Below are positions 1-15,400 of a DNA stretch of 64,000 bases, piece after piece. The position numbers and the translations under genes were made by a program. The notes under the pieces are model-generated. The model did no database searches. It worked only from the letters and a program-made list of their open reading frames with translations, and was not told the origin of the DNA. The stretch comes from Brugia malayi (taxonomy: Eukaryota > Nematoda > Chromadorea > Rhabditida > Onchocercidae). The stretch is taken from contig NW_025062478.1 of assembly GCF_000002995.4 (NCBI RefSeq), positions 9,621,001 through 9,685,000 of the forward strand, given 5' to 3'. Position 1 is the stretch's first letter. Every line of letters starts with the position of its first letter.

Positions 1-1352
1 TATTATGCAAATAAACATTACTTAGCTCAATTAATTAGTCAAAATACATTTGTATTTTAAAATTATTTTCCGATATTTTCACATATAAATTTCATACAAT
101 AATTAAACGAACAATAAGTGTGCATTGAACTTAAATGTTATTCATTACTTTTCTTAATTTCGAATTATCGATTTTTTTTTTTTTTTTTTGTTCCATTTTG
201 CTACTTTTGTCATAAACTTATGTAAACTCTTCAAATTTCTGATTATCATAAAGTTGCGCTTAACTGATCAATTTGAATTGATTTTTGTATAATAAACAAT
301 AAATAAATATTCAGATAAAGTGAATTTTGTTGCTGCTAAAAATTTTGGTTAGTTAAAATTGGAAAAAATGAAGATTAATTTATAATCAAATATGATAGAT
401 TTGTCTTTGTTTACAATCATATTGTTGTTTACAATAAATGATTCAAATCTAAAATAATTAATGATTACTTTTCATGGGCAAAGTAATAATTAAAATGATA
501 TTTGAATGAATAAAAGTGTTAATTAGCTTTAATCAAAAATACTCTTTGATCTATTTTCATGCAAAATATTCACTTTTAAGTTTAACTTTACAATTACTAC
601 AGGACAAAATGCTATCTGCCAGTGATTAATTTTATGTGATAATGTGATTTGACCTATATTTCAATATTTTTGCATTAGAGAATGAAACATATTCGTACAA
701 ATTAAAAAAATAAACAAAATATTCCATTGAATTAGGTGAATATCTAAATTGAATATAAAATAATTTAAAAAAAAGCTATCATTAATTTGTGAATTATAAA
801 AGCCTTAGCAAATCGATGATTTATTACATATTTTTTAATTAGAAAAATAAGTGATTTGCAAAAAATAAAATAAGAAATTTGGAAGCTGATTAATTTGAAA
901 TAATTCATATCATTTGAAATTTCTACTTTAAATAATTTAAAATTATTAGCTGCCTAAAATATTTGCAATTAAAGATTTGTCATATCTCATAAATAATGAT
1001 TATAAATAATTTTAAAAAGTAAACATGTTACCTTTTAACTATTCAAAAATACTGGCATAATACTTTTTTATTTTTTGAACAGAATGTTTAAATTTATTGA
1101 AGTTTCGGTCACCCAATAATTTTTAATTCAGCTTTTTGAATTTCGAATTAAATAATTTATTTTTTGAATGAAATAATTGAATTTAAAAGGGTTTCATCTA
1201 ATGTTTAGTTCATCAATATTCATTTCATTAACATCGATTTTTTCGTTTTTCTTTCTCTTTTTTAGTAACTTTGTATTCTTAGTATTTACTATTATATTAG
1301 ATAATAATTAAATTAGAATCGTTTCATTTTATTTATGTTTTATAGCCAATCA

Positions 1353-1355
<3 letters not shown>

Positions 1356-1384
<29 letters not shown>

Positions 1385-1500
1385 CATTATTATTATTATT
1401 ATTGTCATTATCATTATTGTTATTATTATTATTAATATTATTATTATTATTATTATCAATATTATTACCATTATTATTATTAATATTATTATTATTAATT
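1356..1500. repeat. ATT/TTA trinucleotide microsatellite
   Basis: Imperfect run of TTA/ATT triplets about 145 bases long, interrupted by occasional C or G substitutions. It yields spurious poly-Ile open frames on both strands. Confidence 0.9.
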
Positions 1501-1717
1501 TAATTAACGTTACATAATTTAGCACATCTCTATAAATTTTTAATTTAATTGATGTGTCGATTATATCAAATAATAATATAATACTATAATATCAAATGTA
1601 TTCATTCAAGCATTATCATTTGTCTCTATAAAACAATTGATTAAATACTATTATAATAGTTAATATTATGATACTACTACCATATCACATAATATTTTCA
1701 TTCAAATATAATTGTAT

Positions 1718-2060
1718 TTGTTATCATATCATATCATATCATATCAACAAAACACATGCATCATTCTTTTCTCTTTTGAAAAATGCTTAAAAGAATATAT
1801 AAGAAATAAATTAATCACTTGCATAATGTAAGTAATTAAATCAAAAGTAGAATGAAATGGTTGTTAATTTCAGATGGAAATGATAAAATATAAGATATCA
1901 CATATCATATCATCTTATCACATTACATCAATAAGACACAATCATAATATTTCCTGGATTATGCTTGAAAGAAAATAGGAAATAAAATAATTATTTATGT
2001 AATTCAAGCAATCAGATGAAAAATACGATAAAATGTTTGTTAATTTCAGAGAGAAACGAT
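1718..2060. repeat. ATATC pentamer tract and diverged tandem repeat of about 165 bp
   Basis: Two diverged copies lie head to tail. Each starts with an ATATC-rich block (near 1725-1745 and 1898-1925). Each then carries a similar A/T-rich body containing a TGCTTRAAAG-like segment and ends with a GTTAATTTCAGA motif (near 1862 and 2039) followed by an AAA(T/C)GATAAA block. Similarity was judged by eye. Confidence 0.55.
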
Positions 2061-3412
2061 AAATTTAAAAACTTTTTTCTTCATTATTTCATTTCTATTT
2101 TTAATAATGCAAATTTTATTTAATTAAACATTGTCAATTCTAAGCACATTTATCGTTTATTTAAATACAAAATTTCAAGCTCATACAATATATTATAACA
2201 CTATTCTTGTTTAATCTAATTGCTTAATAACACACTTATCAAATTATACTTTAAATATTATTTAACCGAAACAAATTCGAAAATTTTGTGCTCAAATCGA
2301 ATATTAACTAAAAAAGAATTATTTTATTCTATCAGAGTTGTGTTATTTAAATAGATAGTAGAAAATTCAAATAATCAAAGAAAAAAAAAATCTATTAAAA
2401 GAAATTTATGCATCATTTTGTTTCTTTTTTCCTTTAATTTTCTCATTTCCTATACGTAAGACAATCTCAGAAAGAAATTTAACACATTTGTTTTACAATA
2501 ATATTATAATCAAAATTTAACATTGTTTTCTGGGAAAAATGACTGAATTTAACATTCTGCTGTATTTAATTCTTAAAAATAAATTAATTAAAAAGAAATT
2601 AAAAGTTGCACTTTTTCCTAAATAAAAATTAAATTACCATAAATACAAGTTGTATAAAATTATTTAATAGATAAAGTTAACTGTCAAATAATATGTAATT
2701 CATTAATAATGAAATCGTTATGTTTACATTTAACGTTTTCAAATTTGGGCTGCGTTTATTGACAGCAATTCTATTTAAGTTTTTTTTTTTTATTTTTCTT
2801 TTTTTTTCTTTTTCTTTTTTCTTCTCTCTTTTTTCTTTTTTCTTTTTCTTTTTCTTTTTTTTTCTAATAATTGTGTTTGTAAAGAAGAGATGGATCGTAA
2901 ATTTGAAAAATTTATATTTTTTTGATATAAGAAATATTAATTATCCTACTATACTATAATAGATATGACATAATCTTGGCTTGCATACAATGGAAAATGT
3001 TTATATAACCTAAGAAAATATGTTTGTGCCTATTTTTATACTAAACTTTTATAGATTTACTAGGATAAACTTTATAGTTTTTTTTTTTTCTTCTTTAAAT
3101 ATAAGGTTTTTCTTTTTCTTTAAGATGAGGTTTTTTGATAAGATTTATAGATTATAATTTGACGTTGATAGTTTCTGGAAGTAATGCACTTTCTTCCTTT
3201 GGTGATACTTTTTCCCTGATTAATTATCAATAGTAGAATGATGATAATATTTCATTAACGCAAAGATAATTCGCTCTTCGAAGGTATTACACTTTCTTCC
3301 TTCTGTGATATCACATTTGCTTCTCAAATTGTAAGAATATTGTTGATATTAAGAAATTGATATTATGCTGAAATTATTGGTATTATCTATTGACTAATAG
3401 TATTTATTGTAG

Positions 3413-6400
3413 ATGTCTGATTCGGAGTGTAACAGTAACACTGATGGATCAGCAGATGATAGTAGTTTGAGTGATTTGGAAATGGATATCGAAAATAATG
3501 ATGGACACTATTCCGACGCAGGTAGTTTGTCAAAAAAATTAATTAGTTAAATTTTCACATATAAATGGTACAATAATTTCTAGCATATAATATATTGATG
3601 ATGACACAAAAACGAGCAGAAATATTTTTAATTTATGTTATTGTAGCAGATATTTTAAATTGGTCATATCACATACGTGTAAAACATTTAGCTTTGTACT
3701 CACTTTGTTGGAAAAAGGAAATAATGGAATAAAAGAAATTCTATTTACCAAATACATGATTTTGATTCATGATAATACAGAAATATGAGTTTAAAATTTG
3801 TTATTTTGCTTCATATTTTATTTAGGTTATTATAATATTTCTAGATGTTATCGGGACATTTGATAATGTTATCATCTTGCTTTACAGTGTCTTTCTATAG
3901 TTAATATTGACTTTTGATGCTAATTAATTCATGTACTGAAGGAATAACACTTTTAATCACAGCGAATTCTTGCAATCTTTTTTTTTACAATTGAAGAAGC
4001 GGCAATGGATGTGGATGAAGAGGAGGTTACATCACCATTTCAGAAGGAAGTTTGGCAATTAAAACATTTGCCATATTATGAAGAAATGCAAAAAGAAGCT
4101 GACGACCATTTTAGGTATAATCTTATTTGATACCACTTTAATTTGGCTAAGTTTTGGGAGGTTCATGCATATGGAAGTTTATCAAATTTGATTATGAATT
4201 ATCATTTGGGATTTGCATCATTCTATTTTTCTGTCGGTAGAGTCAATAGTTTTTGGTAAGAAATGAAGAAAATCCAAGATGGTCGGAGATATTCAGGGTT
4301 TTTTTTTTTTTTATTTCTTATGCAGAAATTATTTCATTATAGATAGCTAGTTATTAGTCCTTTTTAGGCACATTAAGGTTGGTTTGGTCCATGCTGTAAT
4401 GCTGCGAGATATACGACCTGGTTTTGTTCATTGGATATGTGAATTAGATAAGTAAGTTTTACAATTCTATTGTTATAATTTTAACATTCCCTTATTTCAA
4501 AATATACATTTTTCATGTGTAACAGATTCTGTTCGTTCATTCAGTATTATTGATAAGTTAATATCAGTAGTATCTGAAGTTCAGCCAGCTTTGTCATTGC
4601 AACGTTCTGATTGAATCTGAATACGACAACTTTCTGTTAATTCACTATTCTATAGTTTCATTTTTCTGCAATTTAATTTTTGCTAAATGAAATAAAACTA
4701 ATGAAGTGAAACTTGATTAAATTGTATTCAGATATATCAATTTGTATTCACGCCGTTTCACAAAAGCAGATCATATCGCTTTGGTGAAGTTATGCTATGC
4801 TTGCATGACAATGAAAGGAGCTGATTTTCGGATAGTGAAAATATGCGCTCAATCTCTCTCAAATTTGCTATTGTAGGTTTTTCTCATTTTAGCTTTATGT
4901 AGGAATACTTTTGAAAAAAAAAATGAATTAATTAGTTTGTGAATTAATTAGTAATGAAAAGTAGTGTAAAATTGACATTTTCTGAGCTGTTTTTACTGAC
5001 AATTTGTAGGAGAGGTCTAACAGTCTTGTATATCATCAATTATATCAATTTGTAGCAACTTTTATTTTGGTCTGTGGTTTTTCTGAAGAATGAAGAAAAA
5101 AATTTTTTTTAAAAAAAGTATGTCTTCTTTTTACAAGTTAACAGTGTGTTAACAGTTTAAACATGTTACACTATTTTAAGTCGAAGGGAGTTACTGTCAA
5201 GAGATGACATACAGCTTGAATGGAAACCAGTCTACGATATCTATGTGGAAGTGAGCTTCAAAAGTTTGGAGGAGGATGGGGTGTTGCTGTTACCGGATGG
5301 GATGAAAACATCATTGGAGCAAGTTAGTTTAAGTTATGCAGATTTTTTTTTTTTTTTTAGTTGGCTTTTATTTGTTAGAGATTTTTGGGTTATTTGACTT
5401 TTTTTCTTTGATGGCTGAAAATCGGACGTAATCATTTACTGACCTTCTGCCGGTTGATATTATTGTTTATGTTACCAATTGACTTACTTCATTTCAATAT
5501 CAATCGGATTGGAAACTAAAATACATCACGAATCAAATGAGGCCTTGTTTTCAGGTGATTATACACTGCAGGACCTATTTTAGCTTGAATTCCACACGGG
5601 AAATTCTAGATGAAGTAAGTTGCTCTGATAGTTGATTTTACATTTTACTATTCATATATTTATTCCGAAATATAACTATTAATTAAAGAAGGATATAGTT
5701 TAAGATGGACGATTGTATCAGTTAATTGGCAGTTTGTTGTGCTGGGTTATAGGTGAAGAATTAGAGTTAAAATATTTTTTTTTCACTTTATTTGCTTATT
5801 TTTTTTCTTGATACGCTTACTGTTGATCATTATGTTTTTTCTTATAAAAAAAAAAAAGGAAATTGAGTTTGGCAAAATCTACTAATGCATTATAGTTACT
5901 TATCAATTTCTTCTTTAATTACAAGATTATTTGCTATATCTCTAACACTGTACTGTATTTTGTATCTGAGTATGATGTAATTGAATCATATTTTATTTAG
6001 AACTTTTGTAATTATGAAATTTTTGTAATTTTGTAATTATGATTTTATTTTGAAACTTTTGTAATTATGAAACTCTAAACATCATTTTTGTAACTTTTTT
6101 TTTTAGCTTAACTAAGTTGTTTTCGTTTCTAAGGTACGACCGTACATATGTCCATGGGATGAGAGCATGTCACGAGCAGTATGTTTATTGAATTTGTTTC
6201 TGCCAACTTGTATGGAGCAAGAAATGCATATGAAATACGGTGCCGGTTTATGGTTCGATGAAATGTGGCATTGGTTTACAGTTCTTGAAACAAATTCATC
6301 TTATGAATCCAAGATAGAAGGACTTTTAGCTCGGTATAATAATGATTAGTTTAATATATTCATTTGAAATTATCGTTTTTTTTTTTTTTTTTTTTTTGAT

Positions 6401-9400
6401 AACCAATTTAAACTAAACTTAGAACAAATGTTATTTTACGTCTCCGTTGAAATAATTAACGTTGAGCATACTTAACGTTTGAATGCACTCCAAATGAAGG
6501 AAAATTACGTATGATATCCAAATAATTCTAATCCTGTCATAAATTTGTAAAAACAAAAAAAAAAAAAAAAAAAGTGAAGACGTAACTTACAAGGTACTGT
6601 TAGAAAAGAGCTGACAATGAGTAACATGAGCTATTAATTTATAAAATAAAACTAGCTACAATAATTTATGTGACAAGTTTAAGCTTATCACGTGAATGTC
6701 CTGGTTTAATCGATTGGCATGATAAATACGACATAATAATGACGCGGGTATTACGTGCACTTAATTTGGAGATAGGGCAAGGTACTGAACGAGTCAACAT
6801 TTGTTCTACTACTTCATTTCATCTTGATCACGCTGCTATTTGGTTAGCATATATGCTTGGTGGACCAAATAATGGGTTAGTTTTCGTTCTTTTAGGTGAT
6901 TATTTACAAGTTTAACCTATGCATCAGATAGCTGATTTATTTAAATAGTTTATAGAAATTTTTTTTTTTACATCTGCATATATTTTGGCAGTTTTTTTTC
7001 TTAAATTTTCTAGATATAAAGAAGAAATGTTTTATTCTTTCTTCAAATTGAAGTTCATTTATCATTTTGTCATTTTAGAGTTCAGAATCATCTCACTCGT
7101 CTTTTCCGTTCATTGGAATCATACTTTCATCCTTCGAATTATGGTCATCATTCTATTACAATACTTCATTTTTTGTTGAGATTGGTTAATTCTGTTTGCA
7201 ATAGATTACACAAGGAACGATACCAAAAACCTAGCTGCCATCCACAGGTTTTTTCTTTCTCCTTTTTTTTTACTTTATTTGTGAAATAAAAAACTATTTT
7301 GAATACATTTTTTTTTTTTGATTAGAAAACAGAAATAAAAAAAAAAAAATGAGAATAAAATTTTTTTTGTGAAATTTGATATAATTTATATCAATCGTGT
7401 ATATTATTCATAACCATGTGATCATGTAGTTTTTCTTACTACTTGTTTTCATTTAGGTTCCAGCAAATCTTCGTTTAACAAATGCACAATTGGATGAGTT
7501 TGTAGAATCTGTATTGCCATGTGCTAAACTTGCATTATTTGCAAAATATAAAATGGAGTATGCACCTGCTATAATTCGTAATCTATCGCAAATAGCACCG
7601 CGAATTGTTGTACCAGCAGTTCTTGATTTGTAAGTTTTTTATGCTTCATGGAACATATTAGACTAGATTAGAAATAAAAATCATCTGTTTACTGGATAGT
7701 TTTTTAGATATATAAAAAATTTTTTGTTTATTAAATATAAAAAGATGAATGTAGCTTTTATGCAGTAGACATTCAGGTTTATAATGGTATTGTTTTGCAT
7801 TATTGAATATGACATATTAGTTTGAAATGGCTTTTTTTTTCAACAAGTTTTGACTGAAAATATTGAGAAACTTTCGATTTGTTTTATTTTATATATTTTA
7901 TAGGGTATATCCTGCATTAGAGACAGTAGTTGAACCTCATCGCTTGGTACAGTCTATGAATGCGCTAATAGCAGTTTGTGTTACATTAGTTCGTGATGAT
8001 TCTAATTTGGGCAGTCACAAACGTGCTCCATTACATACAATGGAAGAACTTTCCGATAAACCGTATCGTAGTCATGCCATTGCACTTCTTAATTCAGTTC
8101 TACCTGGTTTAGATGCTAATGATATTTCAAAAATGCTGCTAACATTTCAGGTTTGTTCATTTCTTGTTATTAATAATAGCTGAATAAATTCCATTCAGGA
8201 TGAATGCGCATAATGATGATAAATGATTTGAAAGTTAACTGCACGGAAAACTGCAGTAAATTAAAGGTGAAATGAAATTATGCATCAAATTGATTAAAGA
8301 ATAGGGTATGGTATGCTTTAATAATTATCATCTAGATTCATTTTGAGAAATTTGGTGTATATTGTCCAGGTCTGAGAACCGAGAAGTTTGGTTTGTGGTA
8401 CTGAATGAATGATTCGATAATTATGGCATGAAAGTATTGCTTGGCGATTTTGCCGAAAATATCACACGAAATTGACTGGCTAATTGAAAAGGCACTTTGT
8501 GAGAATAATTCTTTAAAAAAAATGTCAAGATTACAAACCTTTCTTTTTTTTTAATTATTATTCTCTGATTTGATTTAGATCATAAATTTGCTGATAACAT
8601 TGGTACCCATTGTTGATTGTTCGGAAGCTATTCATGTACGAAATGATTTAACAGAGGAAGAGCAAGAAGTTTGTTCGGCAACAGCAAATTTCGAAACAAT
8701 TGTGCAAAATCTTTTAGATAAGTGAGTTGTATTTTATATTTCTTCTCTTTTCCTTTTTTTTTTTTAATTTATTCAATGCCTTACATCTTCTTTGCTTACA
8801 TTTCATTTATAAAGTGTGTTTATAGGATGATAGAGATAATTCATGTTTTTACGGGTGGTGCACCAGCAGTAACGACAGTACAAGGTTCATTGGGTGCTAA
8901 ATCACAATCAAAATTATCAGTGGAAGAAACGGTGATAAAACGAGGCATATTTTCTGTATTTCGTGCTCTTCTTGGTAACTGCAGCACACCAATTTATAAA
9001 GTGAGTGTTTGATAAAATGAATGAGAATTTTTTGAGTATTTGGCATTTGTAATTTAGCTGGAAGGTTAACATTCTGACACTACTTGTTAGCATTTTGCAT
9101 ACTGTTTGCATTATAAGATGAGGCAATGAAGGTTTATGGTTAGAATTTCAGTAATTTTAAGAAATCAGTTAATGCGAGTTAGAAAAAAAAATCTTGTTTT
9201 TTAGATTGCCATAGATAAATTATATGATTTCATTTCCACAAATATGTATGATAGCCGATTGGCTGCGGACACCGTTTCAGAAATGATTTTCTGCGCTGTT
9301 AGGGTATATTTATTGCATTTTTTTCTTTTTTTTACAGCATAATTTGGAACTTTTTATCATTCTGTTATGATTGATTTTGAAATGTTTATCCAAATTTTTA

Positions 9401-12400
9401 AATTTTTTGACAACTCTTAAAATTCAATATATATCTCTTATTTGCTGATTAAAATGAAAAACATTTCAAAAATTTTCACTGTTTAGGTGTTAACTAGCAA
9501 AATATATGTATAGAAATAGAAATTTTTTTTCCTTTTTTTTTTACGTGAGGTTTTTACATAGCAGTATTAAATTATGAACTATTTAGACAAATCCACGGCA
9601 ATCCCTGGATCTGTTCTTGGATTTGATTACAGAGAAATTGGTTCCACTAATAACAGGTATATATCAAACTACTTTCATCTGCGTGATCTTTTTTTTTCTT
9701 AATTTTTTTTTTGAAAACAGTATGAAATTTCTTATCCTTTCTTTCTGAATATAATAGTATGAGAATTTGGTATCTTATTCATTCTGATCTCAGCATTAAT
9801 ATTATAAAAAAAAAAAAACGAAAAATTCTGGCGAACATTTAAATGGATAAAGTGAATTATTTAATTTCATATTGTATATGGGAATTTGAGATGGATAAAT
9901 TAATGCTCACTTTCATTCATATTATTGACATTTGATAATTTTCAAAATTTTCACGCAATTATAGAGTTTCAGATAGGATTTTTTTTTTTTTAGAAGAAAC
10001 ATATGAAGAAGAAGAATTAGACTCCACAGTGGTATGGTATATTATTTTGGCTTCACAACTCTTCAGAGCATCAGGAATGTATATTTTATCACACAAGACA
10101 AGAATGTTAAATTTATTGCGAATGATTGTGCCTTTGACATGTCGTACGGCATGTGAGGTAATTTTATTTTTTCTTTCATGCATTATTTCCTGGAAAAATG
10201 ATGGTAAAAAAAAATGCTTTTCCTGGAATTCTGACTTCTTCTTTTCTGTTTAAATAGTCCTCAGAAGGAGTTTGAGTAAAACTATAGTTGCAAAAATAAA
10301 GTAAAATATGGAAGAACTTACGCTTTATCAGTAAAAGATTTCTTCTTAGAGTTTAGTTATGTAAGAATTCAAATTCTTTATTTCTTTATTTATTTCCTAT
10401 ATAATTATGGGATCATGAAACACCATTTAATGCTTTGAAATGAGCAAAATTACGGAGGCTTATTTTACAGCTATCGTGTAATGCATTGGAATGCATGTTA
10501 ACAGGTTTAACAAATATATATACTGATAGCAGCGAATATAGACGTGAAAAACTTGACCAACCATTCGAGAAACATCTTCCAATAAGAGTTCGTATTACTG
10601 TTTTTCTTTTTTTTATAAATCAATTGATTTCATCAATTAAATACTGCTCTTTTCTTATTTTATAGTTCTTACAATGCAGTTTTGGATGATTTCTCGAATG
10701 AAGGAGGAATTTTGAATTTTACATAACCACTGATCAAATGAAATGTAAGTAGTTAGTTCATATTTATTTCAAGATATCAAGATGTTGATTTTTTTCAGGA
10801 TTGGGCAAAAGTAACGGATAAAAAAACTTTCCAATTGAAATGGCATATACCAACTGATGAGGAGTTTCAGCTAGCATACGATGTGCTGGACGAATTTTTC
10901 TATCCAGAATTAGAAAAACTAACGAATGCAGATTCTCTTTCAAAGTACATTTTCTTTTATGCTATTTATGTTTTTTCTTTTTTTGAATATTCATTCACCT
11001 TTCTTTTACCGAAATATATATTTGAGAAGAATGACTGTAATGTATTTAGGGTGAGTATGCAAATGCTATATGAAAAAGAATGAGCCGGATTAATCTAAAA
11101 TTTGTATTTCTTTCAATTGATATTCCTCTAAAACTGTATTCTAATTTTAGGACAGAAATGTTAAAATCTTTGGAAATAATATGTAGTTGTTTGGCTGGTG
11201 TATCTGCTGCATTACCACCTCTTGGTGGGAAATTGATAACATTGATAGAATCACCAGTGAAAGTTTATCCTTTTCAGTTTGTTGCTGCTCCAAGTTATGT
11301 AAAAGGTATTTGTATCGTGTACTACTTTATAAGATACGAAGTAACGTATATTAAACGTTTTAAAAACTATAGCTGTTGACGTTTCTTGTAACGGATAAAT
11401 ACTCATATAGTTACTACTCATCACTATTATAATTTATAAAGATGATTTTATCCTGCAATCTTTACAGAAATGACGTATAAAGGAACGAATGTACGAGATT
11501 TTGTATTGAAACGAGTAAAAAGTGTTGCGGAATATTTGGTACTAAATCGAGAAAATGATACGAAATCCTTGTCAGCTGTATGCAAAATTTTACATATTCT
11601 CGTTTTTCAGCGTGGAATTGATCGCGTTAGTTTATCGTTTTTAATTTGTTTACTTTTACAATTGGACTAGTATGCTTGAAAGAAAAAGTTTCAAATACGT
11701 CTTGCAACTTTGAAAAGATGAGCAGTTTCCTTTTATACTTATATTGTTTTGAATTTAATAAATACTTGTGTGTTTGAAGCTAAGAATATAAAAAGATAAG
11801 ATTTCTTCAAAGTGAAATTAGTTGTACTGATATAATTCATGAAAAGCTTTTATATATGGAATGCGAACATAGATTTGATCGAAGTGGTTCAAACATTACT
11901 GTGAATTATTTCATTGGTTTGTTGGGGATTGTTGTTCCACTGAAACTCGAAAAGTTTTTATTTGTTGCAATCTATGCTATAGATTCAATAATAGTAAAAC
12001 TGAATATCTTTCAGACGAAATTCGATTTGCAAAACCAAAATTATATATTATCGAAAAGAATTGTTGGTGATACAGTGCAGGGAAACAGAGCAAACATAGA
12101 GCTGGTCACTACCGAGTTTCTGATGCTGCAGCATCATGTGAGCATTAGAAATTATTAAAATTGAAAAAATGGTTCCGAAAATTCTGGCTTTTTTATCTGA
12201 ATATATATCTATTTAAAGTTGTCTTCTTGCTTTCAATTTACCTATTTATTCCCTGTTAAGAGAAGCATTGATATGAAGTGGTATGAGGAGGAGTGACTTG
12301 TGAACTTTTAAATACTTTTTTTGTATTCACTTTTGAAGATGAAAAAAAGTAAATAAATTATAGAAACGAACACTGGCACGTTCCGGATATTATTTTACTG

Positions 12401-15400
12401 CGCAACATTTGGAAATAATGAAATTACTGGTGCGATTAGGTACAAGTCTCTACAGTGCTGTATGTTTTTGCTATTTTTGTGAATTTATGGTTAAATTTAA
12501 TGATTTATAATAATAATAAAATACGACAAGCAATATAAGCTCGCATATTTTCCAAATATTCGCGATATATTTGGATTAGAAGAGTGAACTTAAAAGAAAA
12601 TAATTTATCGATGTAAATTAGTATTGAGATGTAGTATGTTTCAGACTCGAATTGATGCCCAAAGGATATTAGATGGCTGTATTCAGACATTTCCTTATTC
12701 ATACCTACTTGTGCTGGATGATATACTTGCATTTCTTAAGGAATCATCCGATATATCCCATGAACAATTCAAAGTGATAATTATTTTTTCAAATGAGTTC
12801 AGAAAATTGTTCTTTTATGGTAGTTAGTGCGAGATTTTTCAATCTATTAATAGTCTAATTAGTAATGCATGAATTACAGAGATTAGTTTAACAGAAAGCA
12901 TTGTAGTTGCTTTTTTTTTTTTTGAAATGGTCTTGCATAACAATATTTGATATGAAGTTATGTCTCTATCGTGAACAATTTACGAGATAGCAAGTTGAAT
13001 AAGTTTAAAATGATAAGTGAACATTTCGTTCGCAAAATAGAATTTGGAATATTTTCCATTATTTCTTTTTTTTTTTTTACAGGGTGCATTATATATGCTT
13101 TTAAATGGTAAGAGATTAGCAATTTGTGTTCGACAAAATTGGAGTACATTATTACGAGTTTGGCCAGCACTTATTGAAGCGCAACATTCCGAGAAGCCTT
13201 CCGTAATTGGTTTGTTGGAATTGGCTCAAAACACTCTTGTCGATAATTTCGAATCATTTCAGATCAACTTTTGGGTGATTTATTTATTAGCTTTTTTTTT
13301 TTTTTTTTTTGGTCTTGAGTTTCTTTAAATGTGCTACTTATAGTTAGGAATGATAAGAATTAGTATAGTATGTCAAATACTAATGTAGAGTTGATTTATG
13401 TTCTTTTAAAAATTAATATTTCATTAAAATATCGAGTATACAGAAAATAATATGCCACTTCTACATAATTATTTAGTATACTTAATGTTGCTCTGTGAAT
13501 AATTGACTTCGTTAATACATAGATATTAATTTATTAATTTTTAGTTCGATAATATAGATATTGATTTACGACGAACATAGTATCATTAAACTATCTTATA
13601 GTTACACTTTCTCGTCATTTTCTATTGTGAATTTATTACAGTTGCCGGATGAACCGGTTGTTGCCGCGCGAGAATTGTATGCAGCAGGTGGTGGTGAAAA
13701 TATACATCAACCGGCATGGGCATTACCTACTGATGAAGAGATTGAAGCTGCTATTGAAAGAGAAAATACTGCATGCGAAGAAAAACAAAAGTAGTTTCAT
13801 AATTAGTTGTTATTTACAACAACTTTTAGTTATTTAAGTGGAACATAGATTTTTTTAAAGAAATTTTTAAACCTTTTTTTAGCAACTGTGTTTTTAAATG
13901 ATCAATAAATTATTGTTAATATTAAGATTAAGCTAATTAATGGTTTGAATCACTTGCGTGGTGAGCGGATGAATTAAATTGAGTAATTTGATTTTGTACA
14001 TTTTCTAAAGTGCAAACTGCTAAGAAAAGCGTATGTGTAGTTGTTACCAGTTTTTCTTATAGCAGAATTAATTTAGTGAAGTATACTGTCAATTTTACTG
14101 ACAGTACTTAGGTCGCAATTTATGATATTTACGTATAGATAGAATAGTTAATTTAGATTCGGCTCTTTTTTTTCTGAATTCTAGAAATTTTTTTATAGAC
14201 TGTATTATTTGCTTTGTGATCGTTTGGTTGCACTCAGTACGGATGCAAATCTTCATTGGCGACATGTTGACATGGCACAGTCTTTACTTTCATTGCTTAT
14301 CAGACGAGATGTGCCGTTTCCACCAGATGCTGTTAAGTAAGTTTTTAGAATAGCTCAAAATGTTAGAGGGTTTAATCCAATTGTTTTTTATGATATATTC
14401 ATAAATGATTTTATATGCTGGATCATTTTGTTTCAAATTATATTTTCAAAATATATTATTTTCATGCTTATTTTGACGGTATTATTCCTATAGTTAATAC
14501 ATGCTGATATTGTATAATTTAAGCATAATATATTTTTAATAGTATCAGATTTTCTCTGAAAAAAATTATCAGATAAAATGATTTAACAAAAGTACATACA
14601 TTTTTATGTATAATTTTTAAATATGATAGCACTGCGTTGTCTCTATTTGTAGATTGTTTATTCGTCTACTTGTGAACGATACTGTTAAAACGAGACGCAT
14701 GGCAACTGGATTAATAGCTGCATGGTTACATATTACAAAACCTCGAGCCGTAAAAATACCTTTTGAAAATCCGATTAAAGTAATTATTGTATTATTTAAT
14801 AGAATAAGTATAATCTTCGCATTTTTATCATATTTTCCCAGGACAGATGAATTAGTCATTGATATGCGGTTTTACGATTATTGTGCGGGAATATTAAACT
14901 CAAATTTGATCAATCTTCTTGGTAGCCTAGTTTGATCTAACTATATTTAGAAAAGTGAAAAAGAAAGAAACTAATATATTTTTTATTTGATATCTTCACA
15001 ATCAATTATATTTATAGGAAGAAAATGTTGGTCCTGGTGCAGAATGGCCCATAAAATATGGTTTTCGAATGGACAATCTAATAACAATGTATAATAGAGA
15101 AAAAGTACCACGGACGGCCAAAGACTGGAATGCTACAGTGTTTTTCAGCAAAACTCATTGGGGCTTCTATACTTGGCCAAAGTAAGTTTTACTGCTAGTC
15201 TTTCCCAGATATTTCAAAAAAGCTATTTTCAACTATCCAAATGTTAATGGAAATTAAAAAGTACTGTAATGATATAGTTATGTTACACAAATGAGTTACC
15301 GAATAGATATTTTAATTCTTTGTGATTACTAAAATTTTGAACCAATATGATATTAAAATTAAAGTAGCTAAAGCTTTTTTGACTAATTGGAATAATAGTT

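Larger units (their letters stand above)
1..3412. other. AT-rich non-coding region upstream of PSME4
   Basis: No convincing exon was found on either strand. The stretch is dominated by A/T runs, a trinucleotide ATT/TTA microsatellite, an ATATC pentanucleotide tract and T-rich tracts near 2780-2870. Short open frames here translate to poly-Ile or poly-Phe and are low-complexity artefacts. The last bases before the PSME4 start form a splice-acceptor-like motif. Confidence 0.7.

Noticed and set aside
1335..1525. Open frames of 60 codons on both strands
   Set aside because: Translation is almost only isoleucine and comes from the ATT/TTA microsatellite.
2720..2959. 79-codon open frame with a hydrophobic run
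   Set aside because: Poly-Phe from T-rich low-complexity DNA, with no splice context or family motif.
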